Of a stretch of 64,000 nt of DNA, positions 8,788-18,089 are shown piece by piece (the stretch's first letter is position 1; every line of letters begins with the position of its first letter). The DNA lies in the NCBI GenBank assembly GCA_900759015.1, contig CAAEUE010000002.1, positions 134,381 through 198,380 of the forward strand. Direction: 5' to 3'. This DNA comes from Clostridia bacterium. Its GTDB lineage: Bacteria > Bacillota > Clostridia > TANB77 > CAG-508. Both the position numbers and the translations under genes were made by a program. The notes beneath the pieces are model-generated. The model had not been told where the DNA came from, ran no database searches, and saw only the letters and a list, made by a program, of their open reading frames with translations.

Positions 8788-9960
8788 TTATATACTTGAA
8801 TTTACTTCTATTATTTTTATTTCTGATGTTTGTAATTCACATATTTCTACTGTTGTAATCTCTCCATTTTCAGCCCCGAAACAATATCCATAACCATTTA
8901 GGAAGAATGAATATCTTTTTGGCAAATCAGTTTCTTGCCCTGTTTTTAAATTAACTTTATATGTACTCTGACCTGAAGTAAAATATGCAAATTCATCATC
9001 AATATATGCCAATCTTTCAAATCCACCATGTGCTTTCCAAATGATTTCTTCTGTATTGTTTTCAGGATTAATCTTATATAAACTAAATTCTGTTTCTATA
9101 TTGTTTCCATCAGTACCTTTTCTAGTAAATACATAATTACCATCTGCTGAAAATACATCGTTTCCAAACATTCCTAATTTATGGTTTTCATTTGTGTCAA
9201 GATATATTACTCTATATGCCTCATTATCAGCAAAGTCTATATATGTTAAACAATTATCATCTACATTACTAATATATGTTCTTCCTTGTGCTAATTCTTT
9301 TTTATTTGTTCCATCAATATTTGCAGAATATATACTCCTTGATGTTAAATCTGTATAATATATAATATTATTATGTATCTTGAAATAATTTTTAACATTT
9401 TCTATAATAGTTTCTTTATTGCTTCCATCTTTATCCATAACGCATAAATTTCCTTGAGGAGTACCATTTATTCTGTCATATCCTATTTGATCTGTAAAAT
9501 ATATCTTATCTTCTGTAAGCCATAATTGAATAGATGCACCATCATAAATTTTTTGTACATTTCCTTGCAAATCTATTTTATAAATTCCCTTTCCTCTATA
9601 ATAATTTGGCATTGTATATACATATTCACCATCAAAATAAAGTTTATTTACTCCATCTTCCATAGTATATAGTAACTCTAATTTTTCTTCCTTACAATCG
9701 TATTTAAATATATTGTTTGTAGAATTATTATATATAATTATATCTCCTATTTTCGCAAAACTACTTCCTGTTTGCATACTATATGTTTTCTCGTTTTCCA
9801 ATTTTTGTTCTTCGCTTATCTTAACTTCTTCTACCAATGTATTTGTAGAATTACTCTCTTTTATACTTACATCGGTTCCGATTTTAAAAATAATAAGCTG
9901 TATTAAAACTATTATTATAATTATGATTAATGCTATTATAATTTCTTTAAATCTTTTCAT
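8788..9960 (-). CDS. DUF5050 beta-propeller-like membrane-anchored protein
   Basis: A 390-aa protein with an N-terminal membrane helix (residues 7-27) and an extracytoplasmic domain of repeated YxxDxxxxxIYxxD-type blades (for example KIYFTDQIGYDRI, IIYYTDLTSRSIYSANIDG), typical of DUF5050/LDL-receptor-like propellers. It probably binds a ligand or partner at the cell surface. The start overlaps the stop of the DUF4173 gene (TAATG), so the two are coupled. Confidence 0.75.
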   Translation of the reverse strand: MKRFKEIIIALIIIIIIVLIQLIIFKIGTDVSIKESNSTNTLVEEVKISEEQKLENEKTYSMQTGSSFAKIGDIIIYNNSTNNIFKYDCKEEKLELLYTMEDGVNKLYFDGEYVYTMPNYYRGKGIYKIDLQGNVQKIYDGASIQLWLTEDKIYFTDQIGYDRINGTPQGNLCVMDKDGSNKETIIENVKNYFKIHNNIIYYTDLTSRSIYSANIDGTNKKELAQGRTYISNVDDNCLTYIDFADNEAYRVIYLDTNENHKLGMFGNDVFSADGNYVFTRKGTDGNNIETEFSLYKINPENNTEEIIWKAHGGFERLAYIDDEFAYFTSGQSTYKVNLKTGQETDLPKRYSFFLNGYGYCFGAENGEITTVEICELQTSEIKIIEVNSSI

Positions 9961-11411
9961 TATTTAATCCCCTCTATGGACTTTTTAGCCAATATTTTAG
10001 ACATATTTAAATCTCTAAAGTCCATTTTTTCATTTGATAAATTTTCGTAAGCATTATTTATATATCTTATAACCTCATTTTTAGTTTGTTCATCTACATT
10101 TTCTATTTCTAAAATTTGTATCAGTTCTGTTATAGCATCTGTTCCAGTTTCTTCTTCTAGATATTCTAAATCTATTTTTCCTGTTTCTATGTATCTTTCT
10201 ATATTTCTATTTGCAATAATTGCATCAAAATTTATAAAATTCATTCCTATATATACAACAACTAATATTGTAAAATATGTTCTTAATAAGTGTTTTTGCT
10301 TATTTAATATATATAATACTGTTGGAATTAATAAAATTACTTCTGCAAATAATACACAATATACTAATAACCTTAAAAAAGTATATCCATACGCTTGTTC
10401 ATAAAAATGCATTCTAACTGCAGAAGATATTATTATTATAAATGTAAATATTACCATAATTATACACATAAAGTTTAAATATTTGTTATTTTTAGCTGCA
10501 TATTTTTTTGTAACTAATATCACTATTAAATTTATCACTGATACAACCATTAACTGGAAAAATCCCTGTCTTGCATAATCTGCATAATTAATATTCGTTT
10601 TTTGCATAAATAATGAATTTATCTGGATTATACAAAATACTAAATAAATTACATTTAATGATGTTAATACCATTTTAAAAGTAGTACTGTCTAAAGTTTT
10701 ATTTTCTTCTTTTACCTCATCTTCTATAAAATATTCATCATACCTTGTAATAATATAAAAGAAGCTTGATAGATATATAAATATACATACTATTAAAATT
10801 ACTCTTATAAAAATCCCCATTAAATCTACATTACTAAATAAATTGAAAAATGAATTTAGTATATTTGTAATCATGTTACTAAATACTGAGTCTGCTGATG
10901 CTAAAATTGCAATAATAATTATTACTAAAGGAACAGTAATACATATCCCCTTTATAATATTTTTTGATTTCGTCTCTTTTTTCTTTTCCTGTTTTATTTT
11001 AAATTTTCTAGCAAGCAAATTTTTTAATTCCGTCATTGTTTCGCCAATATATGCAAATGGTTCTATTATTATATCTAAAATTCTTTCTAGTAAGGTCTTT
11101 GCTATTAATTTTGTAGTAGTTAAACTTAAAATCATTATTATCAATAATATTGGTATAACTAATAAATTTACTATATTAAAAAAGCTATTATTAAATATAA
11201 AATATGTACTAGCCAAAATAATTATTGGTATTATTAAAAATCTTGAATTTTTATTTTTTATTTTATTTGTTTTCTCTAATAATGTTACTATGTAATATGT
11301 AATTGGTATTACAAATAATAACATTGAAAGTCCTAGCTGTTTTCCAAAGAATAATATTACACTCCATATACTGAGTAATATTGCTCCTAAAAATATATTT
11401 ATTTTTTTCAT
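9960..11411 (-). CDS. DUF4173 polytopic membrane protein
   Basis: A 483-aa protein with about ten to twelve hydrophobic helices and a cytoplasmic C-terminal tail. The ending NIERYIETGKIDLEYLEEETGTDA matches the conserved tail of DUF4153/DUF4173 proteins (N.ERY..TGKID..YL..L). Role unknown. It is cotranscribed with the downstream DUF5050 gene. Ribosome site GGAGGTATTTTATT before ATG. Confidence 0.8.
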   Translation of the reverse strand: MKKINIFLGAILLSIWSVILFFGKQLGLSMLLFVIPITYYIVTLLEKTNKIKNKNSRFLIIPIIILASTYFIFNNSFFNIVNLLVIPILLIIMILSLTTTKLIAKTLLERILDIIIEPFAYIGETMTELKNLLARKFKIKQEKKKETKSKNIIKGICITVPLVIIIIAILASADSVFSNMITNILNSFFNLFSNVDLMGIFIRVILIVCIFIYLSSFFYIITRYDEYFIEDEVKEENKTLDSTTFKMVLTSLNVIYLVFCIIQINSLFMQKTNINYADYARQGFFQLMVVSVINLIVILVTKKYAAKNNKYLNFMCIIMVIFTFIIIISSAVRMHFYEQAYGYTFLRLLVYCVLFAEVILLIPTVLYILNKQKHLLRTYFTILVVVYIGMNFINFDAIIANRNIERYIETGKIDLEYLEEETGTDAITELIQILEIENVDEQTKNEVIRYINNAYENLSNEKMDFRDLNMSKILAKKSIEGIK

Positions 11412-11548
11412 AATAAAATACCTCCATAAATATTTTATGAAGATATTTTATTTCTTTTGTTATCGTTTGTCAATAATTATTTATTGTTTTTATATAAATA
11501 ATTGAATTATTATATCCAAAACTAATATAAATAAACCACTTAAAAATA

Positions 11549-12043
11549 TTAACCAAAATGCCACTTTCTATTAATATATCTTAAAACATATGCTAATTTT
11601 GGATTACTTTCATCATAATATACATCAATTTCTGAACCTAGTGGGTATATTTTTTCCATTGGATTTTTATAAATTCTAATAAATGAATTTACTTTTTGTT
11701 TTATAATTAATCTTTGTTTTTCATCTTCTTTATATTCAACTTCAGAATTTGATTCTAATGGACTACTAGTAGTTACTATTTTATATGATTTATACTCTGG
11801 ACCTGTTACTTTATATTCTTTTCCGTTTGCCTCATAATAGACCATTGGAAGATGTACTCCACTATGTTCTCCTCCTCTATTAGCTAAAGTATATTTTTTA
11901 ACTATTCCTTTAGTTCTTGCTTTGCATCTTTTTTCTTGAATTAGATATTTATAATAAACTTTAAATGCTATTATAAATAACACTACTGAAAATATTGTTA
12001 GAAATATTCCAAATACAATTTTAATTATTTGTGTATCTTGCAT
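11549..12043 (-). CDS. DUF3592 membrane protein
   Basis: A 164-aa protein with one N-terminal helix (about residues 5-28), an extracytoplasmic beta domain and the DUF3592 pattern (ARTKGIVKKYT near residue 42, VYYEANGKEY, then IDVYYDESNPKLAYV). I use ATG 12043 because GAGGAG lies 7 nt upstream; the longer frame begins at a TTG inside that site. The stop of the LysR gene ends one base upstream, so it is coupled to that regulator. Confidence 0.75.
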   Translation of the reverse strand: MQDTQIIKIVFGIFLTIFSVVLFIIAFKVYYKYLIQEKRCKARTKGIVKKYTLANRGGEHSGVHLPMVYYEANGKEYKVTGPEYKSYKIVTTSSPLESNSEVEYKEDEKQRLIIKQKVNSFIRIYKNPMEKIYPLGSEIDVYYDESNPKLAYVLRYINRKWHFG

Positions 12044-12044
12044 C

Positions 12045-12911
12045 TTAATTCTCCTCAAAATATTCTTTTATAATTTTTATCAAATCATTTAATTCTTTAA
12101 ATTTATTAGAGTTTATATAAATTCCAAATTCAATTTTACCTAATTCTATAGTAGTTTTTACCTCAACTAAATTAAACTTTTTAAAATCATTCTTATCTAC
12201 ATATTCTCGTGTTATTAAACCTAAAGCTTTTCCTGAACTTGCGAGTTCTAGAATTGTTTTATAACTACTATTTCTTAATTTTAAATTCTTGCCGTGAGTT
12301 AGTTCTTTTATTCTTTCTACAGATTGTGCATATGTTCTTGGTGCATATATAATTTGATTTTCTATATTTTCAACCGTTAGTTTTTGGCTTGCAAATGAAG
12401 ACTCTTTACTCGCAATAATTACATCATGTAAATGTCCTAATTTAATATATTTAATTCCATTCAATATATCTTTATTATTCCTTTTTGAAAAAACTATATC
12501 TAATTCTTCATTTTTCAACTTTTTCATCATTTCAGATGTTTCTTCACAAATTAAATTTATTTTTACATTTGGATATTTTAAACAATATTTATTTATAACA
12601 TCTCCAAAGATACAACTTCCCATATGATTATGCGTTCCAATATTAATAAATTTTTCTTTAATTAATTGTTCGTCAATTCTATTAAGTTCTTCAATAGGAT
12701 TTTTAAGCTTCTCATATAGTTCTTTTCCCTCTGATGTTAAAGAAAGTCCTTTACTCTTTCTATTAAATAATTTTAGAGTTAATTGTTTTTCTAAATTTTT
12801 GATTTGTTTGGTAACAGCTGGTTGCGATATATTTAGCTTTGCACTTGCTTTGGTTATATTTTCTTCTTTAGCCACTGCAACAAAAATTCTATATAATTCA
12901 AAATCTATCAT
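12045..12911 (-). CDS. LysR-type transcriptional regulator
   Basis: A 288-aa protein. The N-terminal winged helix (1-60) includes ITKASAKLNISQPAVTKQIKNLEKQL. The rest is the periplasmic-binding-protein-like effector domain (IGTHNHMGSCIFGDVINKY onwards). It is directly followed by the DUF3592 gene. Its targets are not clear; the radical SAM gene upstream has its own terminator in between. Confidence 0.85.
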   Translation of the reverse strand: MIDFELYRIFVAVAKEENITKASAKLNISQPAVTKQIKNLEKQLTLKLFNRKSKGLSLTSEGKELYEKLKNPIEELNRIDEQLIKEKFINIGTHNHMGSCIFGDVINKYCLKYPNVKINLICEETSEMMKKLKNEELDIVFSKRNNKDILNGIKYIKLGHLHDVIIASKESSFASQKLTVENIENQIIYAPRTYAQSVERIKELTHGKNLKLRNSSYKTILELASSGKALGLITREYVDKNDFKKFNLVEVKTTIELGKIEFGIYINSNKFKELNDLIKIIKEYFEEN

Positions 12912-12958
12912 ATTACATCATTCCTGTATTATATTTTTTTCTAAATGTTTTTATATCA

Positions 12959-12995
12959 CAAAAGCATGAGACATTCAACATATCCCATGCTTTTG
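12959..12995 (-). terminator. Intrinsic terminator after the radical SAM gene
   Basis: AAAAGCATG at the left pairs with CATGCTTTT at the right around a 16-nt loop, just beyond the stop at 13005. Confidence 0.7.
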
Positions 12996-13004
12996 TACTT
13001 AAAA

Positions 13005-13994
13005 TCAATTAAATAATTTTAATAAATCTTCGAAGGCTTTTTTTATTTGCATACCCTCTTTTCCATTTAAATTATAATGGAGTGAAGAATTTTTGCACCC
13101 AGACAAGTGCAATACCATATTCGATGATAAAAATAAGCTAAATACTCCTTCTTGGCAATTACCTGTTTTATATAGTAAACAATTACTAATGCAATATTCA
13201 GAATAGTTGGCTCTTCTTGTTGAATCCTTTACTTGAATCCAATTATTGCCCCTAAAATAGCAACTCATTGGAATTCCATTGCCTTTGCTTATTAATTGTG
13301 TTGTCCACTCTGCTTCTGAATGATTTGAAATTTCGGATAAGAAATCATAAAAGTTGCTCATTGGAATAAAAAGCTCTTCCCACAATTTATATGCTGCTTC
13401 CCCGCTGACTTTATTAGAATATCCAAAGTATTCAGAGAACCTATTTAAGTCCAATAATTTAACATTTACATTTAATTCATCAATTGCTTTTAATACAAGT
13501 AATTTAACTTGACATTGATTTAGCTTAGTTACGACAATATTGTATCGTACTGAAAATCCATTACTCCTTAACAATTTTGTTATTCTTATAACATCTTTAG
13601 AAAGATATTTGGGAAAATGAACACCTTCTATGTATTCTGATATGCTATCTACACTAAAAACAATATCTATATTTTCTTTGTATTTTTTAAGTATATCTAT
13701 GTATTCCAAAATTTTAAACCCATTTGTATTAATTCTTATTTTAGTATCTTTGAATTTCATGATGTATTCAATAAGCTTACCAAAATAAGGTACACTTGTT
13801 GGTTCTCCACCTGTTATTCTATAATTTGTGATTCCAACTTCATGTGCATTTGCAATAATTTTTTTAATATTCGAAAAAGAAATGGTTTCTTTTTCTTTTG
13901 ATATGCTTTCTCCTCCTCTTTTACAATAAAAGCATTGATAATTGCAGTTTGTCGTTAATGCTATTGCTAAATAAGTATTTACCCGTTTTTTCAT
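13005..13994 (-). CDS. Solo MoaA-like radical SAM protein
   Basis: A 329-aa enzyme with the radical SAM cluster motif Cys17-x3-Cys21-x2-Cys24 (TTNCNYQCFYCKRGGES) and the GGEP motif (YRITGGEPTS near 60-70). The C-terminal third has a second cysteine-rich region (YCISNCLLYKTGNC, then SGCKN), which could hold an auxiliary Fe-S cluster, as in MoaA. No molybdopterin or peptide-maturation genes lie nearby, so the substrate is unknown. Codon 4 is an in-frame CGG, rare in this genome, which hints at later acquisition. The ribosome site is AGGAGG. Confidence 0.75.
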   Translation of the reverse strand: MKKRVNTYLAIALTTNCNYQCFYCKRGGESISKEKETISFSNIKKIIANAHEVGITNYRITGGEPTSVPYFGKLIEYIMKFKDTKIRINTNGFKILEYIDILKKYKENIDIVFSVDSISEYIEGVHFPKYLSKDVIRITKLLRSNGFSVRYNIVVTKLNQCQVKLLVLKAIDELNVNVKLLDLNRFSEYFGYSNKVSGEAAYKLWEELFIPMSNFYDFLSEISNHSEAEWTTQLISKGNGIPMSCYFRGNNWIQVKDSTRRANYSEYCISNCLLYKTGNCQEGVFSLFLSSNMVLHLSGCKNSSLHYNLNGKEGMQIKKAFEDLLKLFN

Positions 13995-14126
13995 CTACTT
14001 TACCTCCTAATAATTAGTATCTGTTTATAAAAAATCTTATATTTTATTTTAATATAATAATTCTATTTTTAGAAATACATAAATGTTAGGTTGTTATAAC
14101 TTAATGGAATATCATTGTACAAAAAA

Positions 14127-14335
14127 AATAAGCATAGCTTTGCTATGCTCTCTTGGTACCGATGGTGGGAACTCCCCTTTGGGCCGCGTCGTAAAAATAG
14201 TCCACAGGACTATTTTTGTCTTAAGTTTTGTGTCTGTAAAGGCAGACACAAAACTTAACCCCTCCTTTTCGAGTCCCACCATTCAAAAAAAATAAGCATA
14301 GCTTTGCTATGCTCTTCTTGGTACCGATGGTGGGA
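14127..14335. repeat. Duplicated tRNA-Leu 3' end plus terminator, with inverted-repeat insert
   Basis: About 46 bp (terminator hairpin plus the last bases of tRNA-Leu) occurs at about 14131-14173 and again at 14289-14333, in the same orientation with one small indel. Between the copies lie two perfect hairpins (about 14193-14217 and 14223-14256). GGTGGGACTC-type termini (14271-14283 against 14164-14174) bound the insert as inverted repeats. It looks like a small MITE-like insert in, or recombination scar of, a tRNA target site. Confidence 0.6.
14288..14318 (-). terminator. Intrinsic terminator of tRNA-Leu
   Basis: Stem AGCATAGC/GCTATGCT followed on the minus strand by TATTTTTTTT, directly after the encoded CCA. 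A second copy lies at about 14130-14153. Confidence 0.85.
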
Positions 14336-14401
14336 CTCGAACCCACATGGTTTCCCGCCAGATTTTGAGTCTGGTGCGTCTGCCAGTTCCGCCACATCGG
14401 C
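14319..14401 (-). tRNA. tRNA-Leu(CAA)
   Basis: The minus strand folds as a class II (long variable arm) tRNA. The acceptor arm begins GCCGATG and pairs with CATCGGT, with discriminator A and an encoded CCA. The D-arm has TGGCAGACG, the anticodon stem is CCAGA/TCTGG with loop CTCAAAA (anticodon CAA, reading UUG), and the T-arm contains GGTTCGAGTCC. The window has no other tRNA. Confidence 0.95.
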
Positions 14402-14450
14402 ATGTTATATGCTAATACATATTAGCATATATTTTTTTATTTTGCAATAA

Positions 14451-15629
14451 TTAAATTATTAAATCTTTAAAACTCTTACCATATTTTAATGTTGGATAGT
14501 TAAAAATATCTAATACCGTTGCTGAAATGTCTGCATATGTGTCTCTTATTCCAAGATTTACTCCTTTTTTTATATTTTTTCCATAAATTAAAATAGGTAT
14601 ATATTCCCTATCATGATCTGTACTTGGTGTTGAAGGATCATTTCCATGATCTGCTGTTATAATTAATAAATCGTTGTCGTTCATTGCCTCCATAATTTCT
14701 GGTAATTTATTATCAAAATATTCTAATGCTTTTGCATATCCTTCTACATTATTTCTATGGCCATATAGCATATCAAAATCTACTAAATTTGTAAAAATTA
14801 ATTTTGCATTTTTACTATTCTTTATTTCCTCTATTGTTTTTTCTATTCCGTCTGCATTTCCTTCTGTATGAATTGCTCTTGATATTCCTCTACCAGAAAA
14901 TAAATCTTCAATTTTTCCTATTGCTACTACTTCATTACTATTTTCGTGTAATACATCTAGCATCGTCTTTCCAAATTCTGGTGATTCGAAATCTTTTCTA
15001 TTATATGTTCTAGTAAAATTATCTGCTTTATCTCCTACAAAAGGTCTAGCAATAACTGTTCCTATATCATATTCTTCTGTACTTAGCATTTCTCTCGCTA
15101 TTTTACAAATTTCATATAATTTTTCTACTGGGATTATGTCCTCATGTGCTGCAATTTGAAAAACGCTATCTGCAGAAGTATATATGATTGGATATCCTGT
15201 TTTTAAATGTTCTTCGCCATATTGTTTTAATAATTCTGTACCAGAACCAACACCATTAAATAATGTTCCTTTTAATCCAGTTTTTTCCTTAAATTCTTCT
15301 ATCATTTTATCCGGAAAACCATTAGGATATGTTTTAAAAGGAGCCTCTTTTACAAATCCCGAAATTTCCCAGTGTCCTACAGGACTATTTTTACCAGCAC
15401 ATTTTTCTTGTGCTTTACCATAATCTCCAGTAGGATTTTCTTCTTTTTCTGGAATAGTTAATCCATCAATATTATATAGTCCTAATTTTTTCATATTATT
15501 TAATTTTGGTTTAGCTATTTCATAAATATGTCCTAATGTATTTGCACCAACATCACCATATTTGTCAGCATCTGGTAATTCCCCAACGCCAAAACTGTCT
15601 AAAACAATAATAATTGCTCTATTTATCAT
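14451..15629 (-). CDS. deoB: Phosphopentomutase
   Basis: A 392-aa protein, the usual DeoB length. It starts IIVLDSFGVGELPDA, carries the metal-binding motifs of the alkaline-phosphatase superfamily (TSADSVFQIAAHED, FTNLVDFDMLYGHR, and ITADHGNDPS with TDHDREYIP), and ends typically. It interconverts ribose 1- and 5-phosphate (and the deoxy forms) in nucleoside salvage. The start overlaps the end of the 778-aa unknown gene by 11 nt, so they are cotranscribed. No other deo gene is nearby. Confidence 0.96.
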   Translation of the reverse strand: MINRAIIIVLDSFGVGELPDADKYGDVGANTLGHIYEIAKPKLNNMKKLGLYNIDGLTIPEKEENPTGDYGKAQEKCAGKNSPVGHWEISGFVKEAPFKTYPNGFPDKMIEEFKEKTGLKGTLFNGVGSGTELLKQYGEEHLKTGYPIIYTSADSVFQIAAHEDIIPVEKLYEICKIAREMLSTEEYDIGTVIARPFVGDKADNFTRTYNRKDFESPEFGKTMLDVLHENSNEVVAIGKIEDLFSGRGISRAIHTEGNADGIEKTIEEIKNSKNAKLIFTNLVDFDMLYGHRNNVEGYAKALEYFDNKLPEIMEAMNDNDLLIITADHGNDPSTPSTDHDREYIPILIYGKNIKKGVNLGIRDTYADISATVLDIFNYPTLKYGKSFKDLII

Positions 15630-17955
15630 TGTTTTCCTCCTTCTTTACATTTTTTAGTTTTAGATTATATTCTTTTACATGTATTTCATAATTTTTATAT
15701 TCAAATCTTTCTATTTTTTTATTCATTCTAAAAAATGAATCTTGTTTCTTTAGAAAATCAAATTTAGAATTATCAATTAAAACTAAATCGTTTAACTCCA
15801 TACCTTCTGGAAGTGTTTTATTATAATTGTCATAATAAATTGTATTAGTCAAAAATACAAGTGGCATTCCTTTTTTTATATTTATTCTACAAATATGCTC
15901 ATCAGTACTTTCTATATCATTAATCGCCTCTTCTGGATTTACATGATATATTTCAAATGAATTTTTATCAATATTCTCTTCGGCAACATATAATGATAAA
16001 TTCATTGGCGCTTTTATTTGAGCTAACGCTTTTTCTATATCTTTTACTATTGACTTTAATTTTTCAATAAATCTATCTAAAGATGTATTTTTATTTACAT
16101 CTATTACTCTATACATATTTTTCTCAATTTCTCTATGTTTTCTTCCAGCCAATACTCTAATTTTAGTTTTATCTTCTGATAAGCCTCCAAAAATATCATA
16201 TTCTTCTTTTGGAAATAAAGAACTAACAATTGTGGTTTTCTCTTTTATATCATTAAGTTCTTGTTCTATTAACTGTAATTCTTTCTCATCTAAATCTTCT
16301 TTATCTTTTAGCATGTTTATAAATTCTAATATTTCTGTAGTAACTAAAAATATACTGTCACACTCTTTTTTAGATAATTTTTTTCTTATAATTTTATCCA
16401 TATCTTTACCTAGATCTTCTAAATCTTCTGTATAATCAAATGTCTTTTCTAAATTTGTAACAGATATTTCTTCATCAGTATCTATTTCTGATAAAATTAA
16501 ATTATTGTCTTTATTAGTAAATTTCCAAAAATCAAAAATGCTTTTATTATGTTCGTCTATCTCTTTTAAATATAGTGTAGCATTTTTTATTTTGCTTTCT
16601 AAAACTTTTATTTTATTTTCTAATGCTCGTACATCCATTTCGTCATTTTTTAATTTTTTATCTTGTCTTTCAAACGCATTAATTAACAAAACTAAATCTT
16701 CTATAGTAAAAAACTCTTTTGTTCTGTCTATACCGTCATCTTCCTTAAAAATCTTCTTTTCCTCTTTTTCTTCTTCTTGTTCTTTAACTTCTTTATCTGG
16801 ATTTTCTTTTACTTTTCCTTTTAACTTTTTCTTGTTTTGCATAAAGAATCTAATCTTCCCAAAAAAGCTACGCTTACAATCTAAATATATAGAAATCTCT
16901 TTTTCTTTATTTTGGAATTCTTTTACTTTACTTTTCTCTTTAATAGATAGCTCTTGTTTTTGTTTTTCACATTTATTTAAATTTTCTACAATCTCATCAA
17001 TTTCATTGTCTGTTTTATAAAATTCTGTTTTAATAAAATTTGTTAAATTCTCATATTCTATTATATTTCCATTACATAAAAACTCTAAACTTCCATCTTT
17101 TTTTATTCGTGGTTCGAATGTATATTTACCATTTGTTTCCGTTTGTAAAATAAACAATGCTTTAATTAATTTAAAAAATTTGATTGCCTCTTCTTCATTT
17201 TTTATTACAATCTTATAATGGCTATTAATCTTTTCATAACAAACTGTGTTACCTATAATGTATACGTTCATAATACCATTTTTATCATATACTTCATAAA
17301 TAAATGGCCAGTCTTTTGTAAATAACCATATATAATTTTCTGTATCTGTAATTTCATTTCTTGTTAATAAATCACCAGAATATTCGGTATTGCATACTGG
17401 TACATAAATATATATATCTTTATTTTCATTATATGCTTCTATTTGTTTTTTTAGTAAATAAAAAAATGCCTCAAATTCTTCATCCTCTAAAGTTACCATC
17501 ATAAAGTATTGTTTTGTTATATCAGAATAATAAATTTGCCAAAGATAATTTTCGCTATATTTTACTTCAAATGGAATTTGTTCATTTAATTGCTCTTGTT
17601 CTTTATCTATTCTTTCCATTTCTTGTAAATTTATTTTATCTATCATTTTTAAAAATATACTATGTCTAACTATGTCGTCTTCTGATTCTAATTTTAAATA
17701 ATCATATAATGGATTACATTCTTCATACTTTTTAGAAAGTAAATCCATTTTGTTTCTTGGAGTTATATATATTTGTATATCTCTTATATTTAAATATTTA
17801 TATACCCTACTTTTATTTTCATTAAATCCTCTAATTGGTCTAAATTCAAGAGGTTTATAGTTTTTTATAAATTCTGGTATATTATTTAAGTCTAATCCTA
17901 TATATTCTAAGTTACTTTGTATTTTTATTTTTTCATCACTTGTAAGATCATTCAT
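15619..17955 (-). CDS. Large unknown protein with central coiled coil
   Basis: A 778-aa protein that I do not recognise. The N-terminal 330 residues look globular and mixed alpha/beta. About 330-390 and 445-500 are charged helices likely to form coiled coils, around a Lys/Glu-rich low-complexity linker (EKEEKK region). The C-terminal 250 residues are globular again. There is no signal peptide or membrane helix. I start at ATG 17955, which has GGAGGG 5 nt upstream; an in-frame GTG lies inside that site. It overlaps deoB by 11 nt, but no link to nucleoside metabolism is visible. Confidence 0.7.
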   Translation of the reverse strand: MNDLTSDEKIKIQSNLEYIGLDLNNIPEFIKNYKPLEFRPIRGFNENKSRVYKYLNIRDIQIYITPRNKMDLLSKKYEECNPLYDYLKLESEDDIVRHSIFLKMIDKINLQEMERIDKEQEQLNEQIPFEVKYSENYLWQIYYSDITKQYFMMVTLEDEEFEAFFYLLKKQIEAYNENKDIYIYVPVCNTEYSGDLLTRNEITDTENYIWLFTKDWPFIYEVYDKNGIMNVYIIGNTVCYEKINSHYKIVIKNEEEAIKFFKLIKALFILQTETNGKYTFEPRIKKDGSLEFLCNGNIIEYENLTNFIKTEFYKTDNEIDEIVENLNKCEKQKQELSIKEKSKVKEFQNKEKEISIYLDCKRSFFGKIRFFMQNKKKLKGKVKENPDKEVKEQEEEKEEKKIFKEDDGIDRTKEFFTIEDLVLLINAFERQDKKLKNDEMDVRALENKIKVLESKIKNATLYLKEIDEHNKSIFDFWKFTNKDNNLILSEIDTDEEISVTNLEKTFDYTEDLEDLGKDMDKIIRKKLSKKECDSIFLVTTEILEFINMLKDKEDLDEKELQLIEQELNDIKEKTTIVSSLFPKEEYDIFGGLSEDKTKIRVLAGRKHREIEKNMYRVIDVNKNTSLDRFIEKLKSIVKDIEKALAQIKAPMNLSLYVAEENIDKNSFEIYHVNPEEAINDIESTDEHICRINIKKGMPLVFLTNTIYYDNYNKTLPEGMELNDLVLIDNSKFDFLKKQDSFFRMNKKIERFEYKNYEIHVKEYNLKLKNVKKEENNDK

Positions 17956-18006
17956 AATACCCTCCACACTTCTTCATGTTTATTAGTATAACATAATATA
18001 TTTTAA

Positions 18007-18040
18007 AATGCCACCTAATGTTGTACATCGGTGGCATTAA
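18007..18040 (-). terminator. Intrinsic terminator after xerD
   Basis: AATGCCACC and GGTGGCATT form a 9-bp stem, followed by T residues on the minus strand. It lies about 50 nt past the xerD stop. Confidence 0.7.
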
Positions 18041-18089
18041 ATTTTAATATTTAAATTAAATTGTATTATATATAAATTAGATATTTTTT

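Noticed and set aside
13995..14318. A precursor peptide for the radical SAM protein in the short ORFs at 14083-14295 or 14221-14403
   Set aside because: These frames are translations of the tRNA-Leu, its duplicate and the hairpins; there is no ribosome site or peptide-like gene.
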